A DNA stretch of 64,000 bases from an uncultured Eubacteriales bacterium (GTDB lineage Bacteria; Bacillota; Clostridia; Peptostreptococcales; Anaerovoracaceae), in NCBI GenBank assembly GCA_902773665.1, contig CACYFF010000005.1, forward strand, positions 107,356 to 171,355, read 5' to 3'. A model generated the notes under the pieces. It ran no database searches. It was not told where the DNA came from and saw only the letters and a list, made by a program, of their open reading frames with translations. Made by a program: the position numbers and the translations under genes. Below, in pieces: positions 54,160 through 62,458 of this stretch. The first letter of the stretch is position 1; the number at the start of each line of letters is the position of its first letter.

Positions 54160-55225
54160 CCGAGGCACCTCCTTCCGCCAGTTTCTTTCCGGTCCGCTTC
54201 TCGGCCGCGTTCTTCAGGATATCCTTGATCTTCTGGTTATTGGATACCAGCATAACGGCGATCAGGATGACCGCATACATCAGCATGCGGTAGTCCGCGA
54301 AGCTTCTCAGAGCCTCGGGCAGAATGGTGAGCGCCGCCGCCGCGATGATGGAGCCGAGCATGTTGCCCTGGCCGCCCAGCACGACGAATACGAGGATGAG
54401 GATGGACGTGTCGATGTTGAACTTGCTGGCGATGAGGGAGCTGTAGTTGTTGCCGAACAGCGCGCCTGCAGCGCCGGCCATGGCTGCGGAGATCGTGAAT
54501 GCTGTGATCTTGTACCGGAATGCGGGGATGCCGATGGATTCCGCCGCGATGTAATTGTCGCGCACCGCCATGATAGCGCGGCCCGAGCGGCTGCCCACCA
54601 TGTGGAAGATGACGATGAGCGAGATCATGATGAGCACGAATCCCGCGGTAAAGGTCGCGATCTTGGGGATGGAACGGATGCCCATGGCGCCCTCGATGAT
54701 GATCTTCCCTTCCGGGCTCATGTTGAGCTCGTTCGTAAACATGGAGAACTTAAGATGCCCCTGGTCAACGCCCATATACACGTTGCCCACGAGAGACTTG
54801 ATGATCTCGCCGAAGGCCAATGTAACGATGGCCAGGTAGTCGCCCCGCAGACGCAGCACTGGGATGCCGATAAGGAATCCGACGATGGCCGCCGCGATGG
54901 CGCCGACGATGATGCCGATGCAAAGGCGCACCGCCGTATTGGGCACGGCGTCCACCAGGCACATGGTCGCTGCGGTGCCGGTAAAGGCGCCTACGGACAT
55001 AAAGCCCGCGTGACCCAGAGAAAGCTCGCCCATGACGCCGACGGTCAGGTTGAGAGACAGCGCCATGACGATATAGGCGCAGATGGGTACCAGCATGCCC
55101 TTGGTCGCGGCCTTCAGGCCGCCGCCCTTCAGCATGACTTCCAGGATAACGTATGCTGCGATCACGAGGATGTAGGTGAGATAATTGGTCCGCGTTGTGC
55201 GGTTCATTGCTTTGAGTCTATTCAT
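54152..55225 (-). CDS. livM: Branched-chain amino-acid ABC transporter permease LivM
   Basis: 357 aa, about nine membrane helices. SLNLTVGVMGELSLGHAGFM and LRLRGDYLAIVTLAFGEIIK are LivM signatures (the EAA-type cytoplasmic loop). ATG at 55225 has AGGTG 7 bases upstream; a GTG at 55234 and an ATG at 55207 are in frame. Pairs with LivH to form the channel. Confidence 0.95.
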   Translation of the reverse strand: MNRLKAMNRTTRTNYLTYILVIAAYVILEVMLKGGGLKAATKGMLVPICAYIVMALSLNLTVGVMGELSLGHAGFMSVGAFTGTAATMCLVDAVPNTAVRLCIGIIVGAIAAAIVGFLIGIPVLRLRGDYLAIVTLAFGEIIKSLVGNVYMGVDQGHLKFSMFTNELNMSPEGKIIIEGAMGIRSIPKIATFTAGFVLIMISLIVIFHMVGSRSGRAIMAVRDNYIAAESIGIPAFRYKITAFTISAAMAGAAGALFGNNYSSLIASKFNIDTSILILVFVVLGGQGNMLGSIIAAAALTILPEALRSFADYRMLMYAVILIAVMLVSNNQKIKDILKNAAEKRTGKKLAEGGASDE

Positions 55226-55234
55226 CGCCCGCAC

Positions 55235-56110
55235 CTACACTTTCTCTCTCGTCGGCTTGCCGAGGAGGCCTGCCGGTTTAACGAGCAGCACGATGATCAA
55301 CACGCCGAACACGATGGCGTCGGAGATCTGCGTGGAGATGTACGCTTTCGCCAGGTTCTCGATGATCCCAAGAAGCAGACCGCCGAGGAATGCGCCGGGG
55401 ATGGAGCCGATGCCGCCGAATACGGCAGCGGTGAAGGCCTTGATGCCGGGCATGGAACCGGTGGTGGGAGTCAGGTTGGGATACGCCGAGCACAGCAGCA
55501 CGCCCGCGATGGCGGCCAGGCCCGAACCGATGGCGAAGGTCACGGAGATGGTGGTGTTCACGTCGATGCCCATCAGCTGCGCCGCGCCCTTATCCTCGGA
55601 TACGGCACGCATGGCTTTGCCCAGCTTCGTCTTGTTGATGAAGGTCGTCAGCACGATCATGATCGCAACACACACGACGATGGCGAGGATCGTGATGTAG
55701 GAGACCGTAAGGCCGCCGATATTGATCGACTTATTCGGAATGATGGGGTTGAACACCTTCGGGTTGGAGGACCAGAACAGCAGCGCCAGATTCTGAAGCA
55801 GATAGCTGACGCCGATGGCTGTAATGAGTACGGCTAAGGAAGGAGCTGCGCGCAGCGGCTTGTACGCCAGCTTTTCGATGACGATACCCAGGCAGGTGCA
55901 CACGAGCATAGCGAGAACGACGCTGAGGAAGGGGTTGAGCCCATAGCGCGTAAATGCAAAAAAGCAAATATACGCGCCGACCATTATGACGTCGCCGTGT
56001 GCGAAGTTGAGCATCTTCGCGATGCCGTACACCATGGTGTACCCCAAAGCGATGATCGCGTAGACGCTTCCCAGACTGAGTCCGCTAACCAGATAGTTGA
56101 GGAAACTCAT
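55235..56110 (-). CDS. livH: Branched-chain amino-acid ABC transporter permease LivH
   Basis: 291 aa, about eight membrane helices. LGYTMVYGIAKMLNFAHGDV is the family signature, with MRAVSEDKGAAQLMGI the coupling loop. The ATG at 56110 has AAAGG upstream; a TTG seven codons earlier is in frame. First permease after the inter-gene hairpin. Confidence 0.95.
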   Translation of the reverse strand: MSFLNYLVSGLSLGSVYAIIALGYTMVYGIAKMLNFAHGDVIMVGAYICFFAFTRYGLNPFLSVVLAMLVCTCLGIVIEKLAYKPLRAAPSLAVLITAIGVSYLLQNLALLFWSSNPKVFNPIIPNKSINIGGLTVSYITILAIVVCVAIMIVLTTFINKTKLGKAMRAVSEDKGAAQLMGIDVNTTISVTFAIGSGLAAIAGVLLCSAYPNLTPTTGSMPGIKAFTAAVFGGIGSIPGAFLGGLLLGIIENLAKAYISTQISDAIVFGVLIIVLLVKPAGLLGKPTREKV

Positions 56111-56144
56111 AGATAAACAAACCTTTCTCAAAAGTTAGAACAAG

Positions 56145-56172
56145 AGCCGGGGGCGGTTGGAGACCCCCGGCT
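56145..56172 (-). terminator. Hairpin between livJ and livH
   Basis: Minus strand AGCCGGGGG and CCCCCGGCT form a 9-bp stem around a 10-base loop, followed by CTTGTTC, a poor T-run. Probably a partial terminator or mRNA stabiliser that leaves the binding protein more abundant than the permease genes. Confidence 0.8.
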
Positions 56173-56207
56173 TTGTTTATGCAAGTTCCGCGGTTGGGTA
56201 CGGAAAA

Positions 56208-57401
56208 TTACATACCTACGTATGCGCCGTTCTCGATGACGACTGCGTTCGGCATCTTGGAAACGGTACCGTCAGCGCCCCAGGTCATGTCTGCGCCGGT
56301 GAGGCCGTTGAAGGTCATGGAAGTGAACTGGGCGACCATAGCGTCGCAGATCGCTTCGTGATCCATCGTAGCGGGGTCGATGCCGGCTGCGGTAGCGGCC
56401 TGATACAGCGCATAGATGCAGTCATAGCCGTCCGCTGCGAACTGGTTGGGGATCTCACCGAACTTTTCCTGATACTTCGCTACGAAGTTCTGGTTGAGCT
56501 CGGAATCGTCGTCTGCGGAGTACGGAGTGAGTACGACTACGCCTTCTGCCAGGGAGGTGTCGAAGCCTTCCATGGTGAGGATGCCGTCCATACCGTCAAC
56601 ACCGAACCAGGTGGGAGCATAGCCAGCTGCGTTGGCCTGGTTGAGGATGAGGGAAGCGGGTTCGTAGTACATGGGCAGGAATACGAGGTCTGCGCCTGCT
56701 TCCTGGCACTTTGCGATCTGTACGGAGAAGTCCGTCTTGGTCGCTTCGGTGAAGGTCTCTTCGGTAACGATGTTCAGACCCAGTTCGCCGGCCTTTTCAA
56801 CGAAGGTGTTGCGGATACCGGTGGAATAGGAGTCGTCGTTCTTCCAGATGATCGCGATCTTTTCCGCCATGTTGTTCTCTGCGATGTAGGTCGCGGAACC
56901 GGAACCCTGGTTCGGGTCGGTGAAGCACATCTGGAAGATGTTGTCCTTACCGTCGATGACGTTCGTGGAAGAAGCGGACGGAGTCAGGAAGAAGTAGCGG
57001 TCTGCATACGCATCGGCTGCGGTAACTTCAGCGGGAGCGGAGGTTACGGTGCCCATCATCATGTCCATGCCCCAGTCGACCAGCGCGTTGTAAGCGTTCT
57101 CGGCCTTTTCGGGGTCGTGGGTGTCGTCTTCCATCTGGAAGATGAACTGGATGCCGCCCATCTCGTTGATCTCGTCAACAGCGATCTCTGCGCCGTTCTT
57201 TACGGCCTGACCGTAGATGGCTGCGCCGCCGGTGAGGGGGCCGGTCGCGCCGATGTGGATCTGGACTACGCCTTCGCCGCCTTCGGCTTCGCCGCTTTCA
57301 GCGGGCTCTGCTGCGGGTTCGTCGGAGCCGCCGGAGCAGGCTGCGAGGCTGAACACCATCATGGCTGCGAGTAAGATCGCAAAGAATTTCTTCATGTTCA
57401 T
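56208..57401 (-). CDS. livJ: Branched-chain amino-acid ABC transporter binding lipoprotein
   Basis: 397 aa. Lipoprotein signal with lipobox SLAAC near residue 22, an acidic Glu/Ala/Gly linker, then a Leu/Ile/Val-binding (type 1 periplasmic) fold: IHIGATGPLTGGAAIYGQAVKNG, a hallmark start, and later DGYDCIYALYQAATAAG. AAGGAGAG precedes the ATG. First structural gene of the liv operon, directly downstream of the leader-peptide attenuator. Confidence 0.95.
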   Translation of the reverse strand: MNMKKFFAILLAAMMVFSLAACSGGSDEPAAEPAESGEAEGGEGVVQIHIGATGPLTGGAAIYGQAVKNGAEIAVDEINEMGGIQFIFQMEDDTHDPEKAENAYNALVDWGMDMMMGTVTSAPAEVTAADAYADRYFFLTPSASSTNVIDGKDNIFQMCFTDPNQGSGSATYIAENNMAEKIAIIWKNDDSYSTGIRNTFVEKAGELGLNIVTEETFTEATKTDFSVQIAKCQEAGADLVFLPMYYEPASLILNQANAAGYAPTWFGVDGMDGILTMEGFDTSLAEGVVVLTPYSADDDSELNQNFVAKYQEKFGEIPNQFAADGYDCIYALYQAATAAGIDPATMDHEAICDAMVAQFTSMTFNGLTGADMTWGADGTVSKMPNAVVIENGAYVGM

Positions 57402-57454
57402 TTCTAATACACTCTCCTTAGTTTTCCTTACTATAGGTTTTAGACTTGGCTATT

Positions 57455-57482
57455 TAAAAAGCGGTGCCCGTTGGAGCACCGC
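57455..57482 (-). terminator. Attenuator terminator of the liv operon
   Basis: Minus strand GCGGTGC and GCACCGC with a TCCAACGG loop, then TTTTT. The 5' arm plus loop (GTGCTCCAA) can alternatively pair with TTGGGGCAC located just after the leader stop (57511-57503), nine pairs including one G-U, which would prevent the terminator. Confidence 0.85.
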
Positions 57483-57512
57483 GATCTAACACACTCTCGT
57501 TTGTGCCCCAAC

Positions 57513-57665
57513 CTATTCAATTGACCGGGCGACGCCCAGCAGGACGATTCTGCGGACAATGCCGGCAATGCGAAGAATAGGGGCCAGCAGGCGCAGAACA
57601 ACAACAAAATCAACAGCAGTCTCTGCCGCGGGTCTTACTGTGATGTTTGTTGCTGTTGCTGTCAT
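57513..57665 (-). CDS. Branched-chain leader peptide of the liv operon
   Basis: 50 codons, ATG with AAAGG 8 bases upstream, stop TAG 30 bases before the terminator hairpin. 20 of the 50 residues are Val, Leu or Ile; residues 18-45 hold 18 of them, including VVVLRLL and IVRRIVLLGV. Charged residues are mainly Arg. The expected action is ribosome-mediated attenuation: stalling at Val/Leu/Ile codons during shortage frees the antiterminator and lets livJHMGF be transcribed. The product itself is probably not needed. Confidence 0.85.
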   Translation of the reverse strand: MTATATNITVRPAAETAVDFVVVLRLLAPILRIAGIVRRIVLLGVARSIE

Positions 57666-57708
57666 TTTCTGCACCTTTCTGCCGGGGTCATTTATCTATG
57701 ATGGTGCT

Positions 57709-57737
57709 ATTTTAGTCCCTTCTGCGGGGCGTGTCAA
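57709..57737 (-). promoter_or_regulatory. Sigma-A promoter of the liv leader and operon
   Basis: Minus strand TTGACA (57737-57732), 17 bases, TAAAAT (57714-57709); predicted start about 37 bases before the leader-peptide ATG. Confidence 0.9.
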
Positions 57738-57836
57738 GGCAAAAATTGTGGCTACAGACACGGGTTTTTGTTATGTTTTTGTTGACCCTGCACAAATTCA
57801 GCCCCGATCTGCCCTGCGCTTCCCCGCTTTAGTCAA

Positions 57837-57866
57837 TAAAAGTGCAGGCATTTTGTTGCCTGCACC
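57837..57866 (-). terminator. Terminator after the LCP gene
   Basis: Minus strand GTGCAGGCA and TGCCTGCAC with a 6-base loop, followed by TTTTATT. It isolates the liv promoter from the envelope genes upstream. Confidence 0.92.
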
Positions 57867-57875
57867 AAATTGCTT

Positions 57876-59006
57876 TTATTCTGATGTTTCGGAACCTTCA
57901 CCGGACCCTTCGACAGGCTCAGGGTCCGTCACAACGTTCCCCTGGCTGTCGAATTCGATGTCGATGACGGTGCCGTCGCCCTTGGGCAGATAGTTGCGGT
58001 TGAGCGTCGGCTTCTCCAGCAGGCGGATGGTGGTGGGGATGGAGAGGTCACCCTCCTCGCCCGAACCGATGCGGTAGATCTCCTCGAGCATCTGGAACAC
58101 GCCGTCTTCGTTGGGCTGCCAGAACGAGAAGCCCTGGATCATGGCGTCGGTGCCGGGCAGCACGTAGGAATTGATGGAATCCCCGGAGAGCTTAAACGCC
58201 TTCGTCGCCACGGAGATCGCCATGCTGTAGGTGATGTCCGACTCCACGTTCTCCACCGCGACCTTCGCGACGTCCAGGATGTTGCCCGCCTTGAGGCATT
58301 CCTTGATGACCTTCTTGACGAACTCCTGATGCACCTGGATGCGGCCGATGTCGCCGTTGCGGTAGCCCTTGCGGTAGCGCAGGTATTCCATCACGTTGGA
58401 CGAATCGATGGTCTGCTCGCCCGCATAGATGCGGATGTGCAGCGGCGGGGTGTCCGTCGGGTCGTCGTAGATCATGTCGAAGGGAACGTCCACCTGCACG
58501 CCGCCGATGACGTCCATCACCTTCTCGATGTCCGCGTACTCCACGATGGCGTAGTAGTGCAGCGGCATGCCGTACAGGGTCTTGGAAACGGCCTCCGCCA
58601 GCGGCACAATGCCTTCGCTGTGGTAGATGGCATTGATCTTGTTGCCCGCGTAGTTGGCTTCCCAGCCGGGGCGGTAATAGAAGGTGTCGCGGGGCACGGA
58701 GATGAGGTTGACGTACTGGTTCTCCATGTCGTAGCTGCACACCATGATAACATCGGTCATGCCCTGGTTGACCCCCAGCAGCAGCAGATTGACCCGGTCC
58801 TTGCTCTGGAATACCTCGTAGAACGGGCTGGTCTCGTCCACCACGATGGGCGTCATGTCCTTGGACAGCTTGGTATCGGACTGTTCGAAGATGGGGATGT
58901 CGAGCACGCCTCCGTCCTCGCCGCCGCGCAGCAGCGTAAGCCCCACGGTCGCCAGCGCGAACACGGCCACCGCGATTATGATGATTTTTTTACTGATCTT
59001 AAACAT
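57876..59006 (-). CDS. LytR-CpsA-Psr (LCP) family protein
   Basis: 376 aa. One N-terminal membrane helix (about 8-26), then an extracytoplasmic LCP domain with VNLLLLGVNQGMTDVIMV, NLISVPRDTF and the Arg/Asp-rich VMEYLRYRKGYRNGDIGRIQVHQEF. LCP enzymes ligate wall polymers to peptidoglycan. The C-terminal tail translates a dispersed repeat, reading TDPEPVEGSGEG, an apparent add-on outside the fold. Downstream of CapD and MurJ, probably one operon. Confidence 0.93.
   Translation of the reverse strand: MFKISKKIIIIAVAVFALATVGLTLLRGGEDGGVLDIPIFEQSDTKLSKDMTPIVVDETSPFYEVFQSKDRVNLLLLGVNQGMTDVIMVCSYDMENQYVNLISVPRDTFYYRPGWEANYAGNKINAIYHSEGIVPLAEAVSKTLYGMPLHYYAIVEYADIEKVMDVIGGVQVDVPFDMIYDDPTDTPPLHIRIYAGEQTIDSSNVMEYLRYRKGYRNGDIGRIQVHQEFVKKVIKECLKAGNILDVAKVAVENVESDITYSMAISVATKAFKLSGDSINSYVLPGTDAMIQGFSFWQPNEDGVFQMLEEIYRIGSGEEGDLSIPTTIRLLEKPTLNRNYLPKGDGTVIDIEFDSQGNVVTDPEPVEGSGEGSETSE
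57906..57924. repeat. Dispersed 19-base repeat, copy 2 (inside LCP gene)
   Basis: Identical to the copy at 52643-52661, here within the longer palindrome GGACCCT...AGGGTCC, and translated as PEPVEGS in the last 16 codons of the LCP gene. Confidence 0.88.
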
Positions 59007-59009
59007 GTA

Positions 59010-60917
59010 CTATCCCCCGGTGTAGTTCGGTACGATCTCTTTAATAAAGCTGCGGACCTCTTCGTCCCCCTTGTCCGTAAGGGCCGCCAGGCTCTCTTCC
59101 AGGCCCGCTTCCTGCAGGCGGATAAAGCCGTCGGAAAATTCGATGGGGTGACCCACGAAGATCTTGCCGTGCTGCGTCTCCCGTATCCCCTCTTCGGACA
59201 GCAGCAGTTCTTCGTAGAGCTTTTCGCCGGGCCGCAGGCCCGTCACCTGGATATCGATATCCTTGCCGACCTCCAGGCCGGAAAGGCGTATCATCTTTTC
59301 CGCCAGGTCCATGATCTTGACGGGTTCCCCCATGTCGAGGATGAAGATCTCGCCGCCGGATGCCATGGCGCCGGCCTGGATGACCAGCTGCACCGCCTCC
59401 GGAATGGTCATGAAGTAGCGGGTAATGTCTTTGTGGGTGACCGTCACAGGGCCCCCTGCCGCGATCTGGCGGCGGAAGATGGGGATGACGGACCCGTTGG
59501 AACCCAGCACGTTGCCGAAGCGCACAGCGCAGAACTCGGTGGAGCTGCCGCGGGACAGCGCCGCAGCTGCCCTGGCCTGCATCAGCATCTCGCAGATGCG
59601 CTTGGATGCGCCCATGACGCTGGTGGGGTTCACCGCCTTATCCGTGGAAATGAGAACGAACTTCTCGGCTCTGTACTTTTCCGCCAACTCCATGCAGATG
59701 TCGGTACCGAGGCAGTTGTTGAGCAGCGCCTCTTTCGCCGCATCCTCCATGAGGGGCACGTGCTTGTGGGCCGCCGCGTGGAACACCACGTGGGGCTTGT
59801 ATTTTACGAAGATCTCTTCCATCAACGCCCGGTCGCGCACGGAAGCGATGCAGAGTTCCACATCCGTATCCGGGAATTTCTTGCGCATCTCCTGGCCCAG
59901 CTCGAAGGTGCTGTTCTCGTAGATATCCACGACCACGATGCGCCGGGGGCCGAAGCCTGCGACCTGCCGGACGAGCTCGCTTCCGATGGAACCGCCGCCG
60001 CCCGTCACCATCACCACGTGACCCGACAGATAGCCGGTGATGGACTTCAGGTCCACCTCCACCTGGTCGCGGCCTAAAAGGTCTTCGATCTCCACATCTC
60101 TTAAGGCCTTTACGGAGATCTTGTTGTCGATGAGGTCGATGAGCGAAGGCATGATCTTAACCTTGCACTTCGTCTGGTGGCAGATCTCCAGGATCTCGGA
60201 GATGACCTTCTTCGGCGCGGAGGGGATCGCCACCACGATCTCGTCGATATCGTACTTTTCTACGGCCTTGGGAATGTAGTCCCGGTTGCCCACGACCTTG
60301 ATGCCGTGAGCCGTGCGGCCGATCTTCGCCTTGTCGTCGTCGATGAGGGCGACGATGCGGCGGTCATCCCCTTCCGCGTTGCGGATCTCCTTGATGACGG
60401 TGCCTGCCGCGTTGCCTGCGCCCACCAGAAGCACCCGGGTGTATTCCCGGTCGGAGCCCAGGCCCGCCAGGCCTCTGTGCTTGGAGCCGGGCAGCGTAAA
60501 GTAGCCGGGATAGCGGTATTCGCGGACGTAGCGGTAGAGAAAGCGGATGCCGCCGATGAGGACGACGTCCAGGAACGTGCAGATGATATAGAAGGACCGG
60601 GGCATGGACTGCTGGGTCATGGCCATGTAGGTGAGGAAGCCCATGTTGCCCACGACGCAGGCCACGAAGACCTTCAGGAGCTCGTCCGAGCCCGCGTAGC
60701 GCCATAGGCTGCGGTAAATGCCGAACAGGATGAGGGAAGCCTCTTTGATGAGGAGCATCCAGGCCCAGTTGTCCAGAAGGACCGACAGGTAGCTGATAAA
60801 CTGGACGTTGTCCGGATCCAGCTCAAAACGGACGAGCAACGCCAAAATGGACATGATCGCGATACAGATCAGGTCCAGGGCTGCGAGAAGTATGATTTTT
60901 AATCTATGATTCGTCAT
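59010..60917 (-). CDS. Membrane nucleoside-diphosphate-sugar epimerase/dehydratase (CapD/PglF-type)
   Basis: 635 aa. Four N-terminal membrane helices (about 10-125), a first nucleotide-binding region (VLLVGAGNAAGTVIKEI, about 170-186), then the large SDR catalytic domain with VTGGGGSIGSELVRQ and the RFGNVLGSNGSVIPIF block. Such enzymes dehydrate UDP-GlcNAc at C4/C6 for surface polysaccharide. The catalytic Tyr of SYK type is replaced in this family by a Met/Lys arrangement. Stop of MurJ overlaps its start by 4 bases. Confidence 0.93.
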   Translation of the reverse strand: MTNHRLKIILLAALDLICIAIMSILALLVRFELDPDNVQFISYLSVLLDNWAWMLLIKEASLILFGIYRSLWRYAGSDELLKVFVACVVGNMGFLTYMAMTQQSMPRSFYIICTFLDVVLIGGIRFLYRYVREYRYPGYFTLPGSKHRGLAGLGSDREYTRVLLVGAGNAAGTVIKEIRNAEGDDRRIVALIDDDKAKIGRTAHGIKVVGNRDYIPKAVEKYDIDEIVVAIPSAPKKVISEILEICHQTKCKVKIMPSLIDLIDNKISVKALRDVEIEDLLGRDQVEVDLKSITGYLSGHVVMVTGGGGSIGSELVRQVAGFGPRRIVVVDIYENSTFELGQEMRKKFPDTDVELCIASVRDRALMEEIFVKYKPHVVFHAAAHKHVPLMEDAAKEALLNNCLGTDICMELAEKYRAEKFVLISTDKAVNPTSVMGASKRICEMLMQARAAAALSRGSSTEFCAVRFGNVLGSNGSVIPIFRRQIAAGGPVTVTHKDITRYFMTIPEAVQLVIQAGAMASGGEIFILDMGEPVKIMDLAEKMIRLSGLEVGKDIDIQVTGLRPGEKLYEELLLSEEGIRETQHGKIFVGHPIEFSDGFIRLQEAGLEESLAALTDKGDEEVRSFIKEIVPNYTGG

Positions 60918-62443
60918 CCGCGCTTTACAAGATCCTTCAGGATGCTTAATTCTTCGAACTTCGCGGCCTTCAGCAGGATAAGATACACGATGCCTGCCGA
61001 GGCGACGGCGCCCGCAAGGCTTACGACTTGCGGACTATTTATTTTATCACTTAACAGGACAAAGCACAAATACGAGATGGCGACAGATATGGTGGAAAAG
61101 AGCACGATCCGCACCAGCTTGCGTTTGGAGCTCAGCAGTTTAATGTCCGGGTACTTGCGCTTAAAGGTATAGTACAGCAGCAGCGCGTTGATGGTCTGGG
61201 CAATGGAGGTGGCCAGGGCCAGCCCCGCATGAGCCATAGAACGCACCAGGATAAGGTTGAGCACGATATTGCACACGACGGACGCCACGGAGCAGTAGAC
61301 CGCCGTTTTCGTGTCGTGCAGGGAATAAAAGACTTTCGTGATGAGCTGGTTGACCGCCAGGAACGTAAGGCCGATGGCGTAGCAGAAAAAGGCCGCTGCC
61401 GTCCGCCGGGTATCTTCCGCGGTAAATGCGCCGTGTTCGTAGACGATGCGGATGACGGGTTGGGCGTAGAGCATGGCCCCCATAGAAATGGGCACGGCCA
61501 GCAGCGCCAGCACGTTGATGCCGCGCTCGGTGAGGGTTCCGACCTGGAGACGGTCACCCTGGGCGAAGGCCTGGTTGAGCTTGGGGTAGATGATGGTGAC
61601 GAGGATGGTGACCGTGAGCATAACGATCGAGTTGATGATCTCGTTGCCGTAGGTGAGCACGGACACGCTGCCCTCGGGCAGGCCCGACGCCAGCATGCGG
61701 TCCACGAAGGTGTTGATCTGCGCCACACTGCCCCCTAAAAAGACGGGCAGAGCCAGAAGCATGGCTTCTTTGACAGCGTCACCCATGTGGAAGTCCGGTG
61801 TGTAGCGGTAGCCCTGCCTGCCGGCGATGGCCCAGCAGCCCAGGCCCCGCAGCGCGAAGCCCAGCACGATGCCGAAGATCAGCAGGTGATAGTCCGTCCT
61901 GGCGGAGAACACCACGAAAACGATAACGGCGATGCTCTGCACGTAGCCCAGCACGATCTGGGGGAAGAACACGCCTTTGTATTGCAAGTAAGCCTCGAAA
62001 ATGTACACGAAGGCCGTGAACAGCACGGAGAAGAAGGCAAAGCGCAGGTACCAGACCGTCAGGTCCGCCTGGGTGCCCTCGTAGCCCGGCGCGAAGATAC
62101 GAACCAGGGGCCCTGCGAAGATCGCTCCCAGGGCGATGGCGGTGCAGATGACCAGGATCAGGCTGTTGAGCAGGCGGCTGGTGTAGAGGTCACCCTCCTT
62201 CTGCCCTTCCGATTCGACCTTGCGGGACAGGATGGGCATATAGGCGACGGAAGCAGCGGAGACCAGCCCCGCCAGCAGGATGTTGGGGATGTTCTGCGCC
62301 ATGTTGTAGGCGTCGGTGATCTCCCCGGCCCCGTAGAACGCGGCCAGCACCATCTCCCGCACGAAGCCCAGCACCTTGGTGCCCACGGTGAGTATAGCCA
62401 TGAAGGCGGCAGTCTGTGCCGTTGTGAGTTTGCGGGTAGTCAT
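60914..62443 (-). CDS. murJ: Lipid II flippase MurJ / MviN family
   Basis: 509 aa with about 14 membrane helices in the MOP-fold arrangement. MAILTVGTKVLGFVREMVLAAFYGAGEITDAYNMA (about 14-48) is diagnostic for MurJ. It moves lipid-linked peptidoglycan precursors outward. No Shine-Dalgarno is visible before the ATG. First of the murJ-capD-LCP group. Confidence 0.93.
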   Translation of the reverse strand: MTTRKLTTAQTAAFMAILTVGTKVLGFVREMVLAAFYGAGEITDAYNMAQNIPNILLAGLVSAASVAYMPILSRKVESEGQKEGDLYTSRLLNSLILVICTAIALGAIFAGPLVRIFAPGYEGTQADLTVWYLRFAFFSVLFTAFVYIFEAYLQYKGVFFPQIVLGYVQSIAVIVFVVFSARTDYHLLIFGIVLGFALRGLGCWAIAGRQGYRYTPDFHMGDAVKEAMLLALPVFLGGSVAQINTFVDRMLASGLPEGSVSVLTYGNEIINSIVMLTVTILVTIIYPKLNQAFAQGDRLQVGTLTERGINVLALLAVPISMGAMLYAQPVIRIVYEHGAFTAEDTRRTAAAFFCYAIGLTFLAVNQLITKVFYSLHDTKTAVYCSVASVVCNIVLNLILVRSMAHAGLALATSIAQTINALLLYYTFKRKYPDIKLLSSKRKLVRIVLFSTISVAISYLCFVLLSDKINSPQVVSLAGAVASAGIVYLILLKAAKFEELSILKDLVKRG

Positions 62444-62458
62444 AACGAATTACACGAT

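Noticed and set aside
57559..57993. 144-codon plus-strand open frame near the liv leader
   Set aside because: Antisense to the Val/Leu/Ile leader peptide and the terminator of the LCP gene; no ribosome site and no recognisable domain.
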